From: an uncultured Ruminococcus sp.
GTDB taxonomy: Bacteria > Bacillota > Clostridia > Oscillospirales > Ruminococcaceae
Length of the DNA stretch: 6,587 nt
Direction of reading: 5' to 3'
NCBI GenBank assembly: GCA_946537565.1
Contig: CAMNFW010000118.1
Location: 1 to 6,587, forward strand
Shown here: in pieces, positions 5,902 to 6,587 of the stretch
Numbering within the stretch: the stretch's first letter is position 1
Layout of the letters: every line of letters begins with the position of its first letter
Notes under the pieces: model-generated
The model's database searches: none
What the model was told of the DNA's origin: nothing
The model's input: only the letters and a program-made list of their open reading frames with translations
Position numbers and translations under genes: made by a program

Positions 5902-6587
5902 ATGAAGCGTGTCAGATATCTATCTGAGGAAATGATCCAAAAAGTCGCCGCTCAGATCGGTGAGGCCTTCTGGGATTATCCGTATGCTGACGGTGAGGGC
6001 GGTCTTAAAGCTATTATACCGTCTAAACAGGCTATGTGCGATTATATGCGATCTTTCGTGGTCGCTGGACTTGAAAACAAATCCTTATACTCCACCAACG
6101 GCGGCGAGGGCTTTATTATGCTTTCTTCGTCAGATGACAAACACCCGAATTTAAGTAGTACCTTGAAAATGGCAAAATCTATGAAATCCGCTCTCGGCGG
6201 CTGGGGAAATCTTTCTGCATTTCTGAAAGCTGCTAATGCCGGCGGTCAGCCTCTGGAATTATGCTTGAAGCGTAAGAAAATACCCTTCGTTAAGGTCGAA
6301 ATGCTCATTGTTAAAAAAGAATTCCAGGGACAAGGTTATATGCGCAAGCTTTTGAATTTTGCCTATGCTATGGCTGATAAGAAAAACGCTGTCGTCATTC
6401 TTGATACCGATGCCAAATCAAAATGTGACCGCTATATCCATCTCGGTATGAAGCTCGTCCGGACTCGCTCAGCTTCCGGCTTCCCAATCTATGACCTGCT
6501 CCGGAATGCTCCCGTCATCACTAAAAAAACTGTTTGCCTGCCTGATTCTCACCCCCTTCAGCCTGCTGCTGTTATAGGTACTAACTC
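5902..6587 (+). CDS. GNAT-family N-acetyltransferase, 3' partial
   Basis: An open frame from ATG 5902 runs 228 codons to the edge of the window without a stop. The acetyl-CoA binding motif A is seen in VEMLIVKKEFQGQGYMRKLL (132-151), with the pyrophosphate-binding loop QGQGYM (142-147). LDTD (167-170) and YIHLGMKLVRTRS (178-190) give the following strand and the helix-plus-strand typical of the GNAT C-terminal half. The N-terminal part has a long segment between about residues 60 and 127 that differs from a minimal GNAT of about 150 residues; larger family members with such insertions exist. GAAAGG (5885-5890) lies 11 bases upstream, a rather long spacing. The gene starts 24 bases after the displaced stop of the membrane protein with no promoter between, so it belongs to the methyltransferase operon. 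The acceptor of the acetyl group is unknown. The visible length already nears that expected for the family, so little is probably missing. Confidence 0.85.
   Translation, partial: MKRVRYLSEEMIQKVAAQIGEAFWDYPYADGEGGLKAIIPSKQAMCDYMRSFVVAGLENKSLYSTNGGEGFIMLSSSDDKHPNLSSTLKMAKSMKSALGGWGNLSAFLKAANAGGQPLELCLKRKKIPFVKVEMLIVKKEFQGQGYMRKLLNFAYAMADKKNAVVILDTDAKSKCDRYIHLGMKLVRTRSASGFPIYDLLRNAPVITKKTVCLPDSHPLQPAAVIGTN

Noticed and set aside
5897..5905. Three-codon frame ATG TTA TGA overlapping the GNAT start
   Set aside because: GAAAGG is better spaced for this ATG than for 5902, but such a tiny frame is likely chance; it could at most feed coupled initiation.

Overview
The window looks like a chromosomal stretch of a low-to-moderate GC Firmicute, most likely a gut Clostridia member of the Ruminococcus/Oscillospiraceae type. 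This is inferred from strong AGGAGG-type ribosome binding sites, sigma-A-like promoters, A/T-rich intergenic DNA and intrinsic terminators. The three families present (a YtrA-type GntR regulator with its ABC exporter, a PNPase tail, and a COG3315-type methyltransferase) also fit. Species assignment is not possible from sequence reading alone. All genes are on the + strand, and there is no tRNA, rRNA, CRISPR array or insertion sequence.

Layout. (1) 1-422: the 3' end of pnp (KH plus S1 RNA-binding domains), closed by three consecutive in-frame stops and an intrinsic terminator at 472-520. (2) 423-830: a 408-base gene-free stretch with that terminator, a second terminator-like hairpin at 596-632, and a promoter with a YtrA-like operator just upstream of the next gene. 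(3) 831-4262: a compact three-gene operon with a YtrA-subfamily GntR repressor, an ABC ATPase (ATGA overlap) and a large permease (29-base overlap). The permease has about nine membrane segments and a roughly 350-residue C-terminal soluble domain. A clean terminator follows at 4272-4303. (4) 4304-4595: gene-free DNA ending in a near-consensus extended -10 promoter and a leader with two overlapping inverted repeats. (5) 4596-6587: a second operon with a leucine-carboxyl-methyltransferase-like SAM methyltransferase, a small multi-pass membrane protein whose end is displaced by a -1 frameshift, and a GNAT acetyltransferase that runs off the window.

How the genes may work together. The first operon has the layout of B. 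subtilis ytrAB-type modules: an autoregulated repressor controls an exporter, often in response to cell-envelope antibiotics. The promoter carries ACTGTA-N13-TACACT, one base from the YtrA operator as I recall it, which supports autoregulation. The second operon joins two group-transfer enzymes (methyl, acetyl) and a membrane protein. The substrate is unknown.

The points most worth checking are the frameshift at 5792-5797, the permease's C-terminal domain, the operator, and a 12-mer (TCATAGTACACT or its complement) found three times: in the pnp terminator, in the operator and inside the permease gene. Nothing in the window proves a wholly new system.
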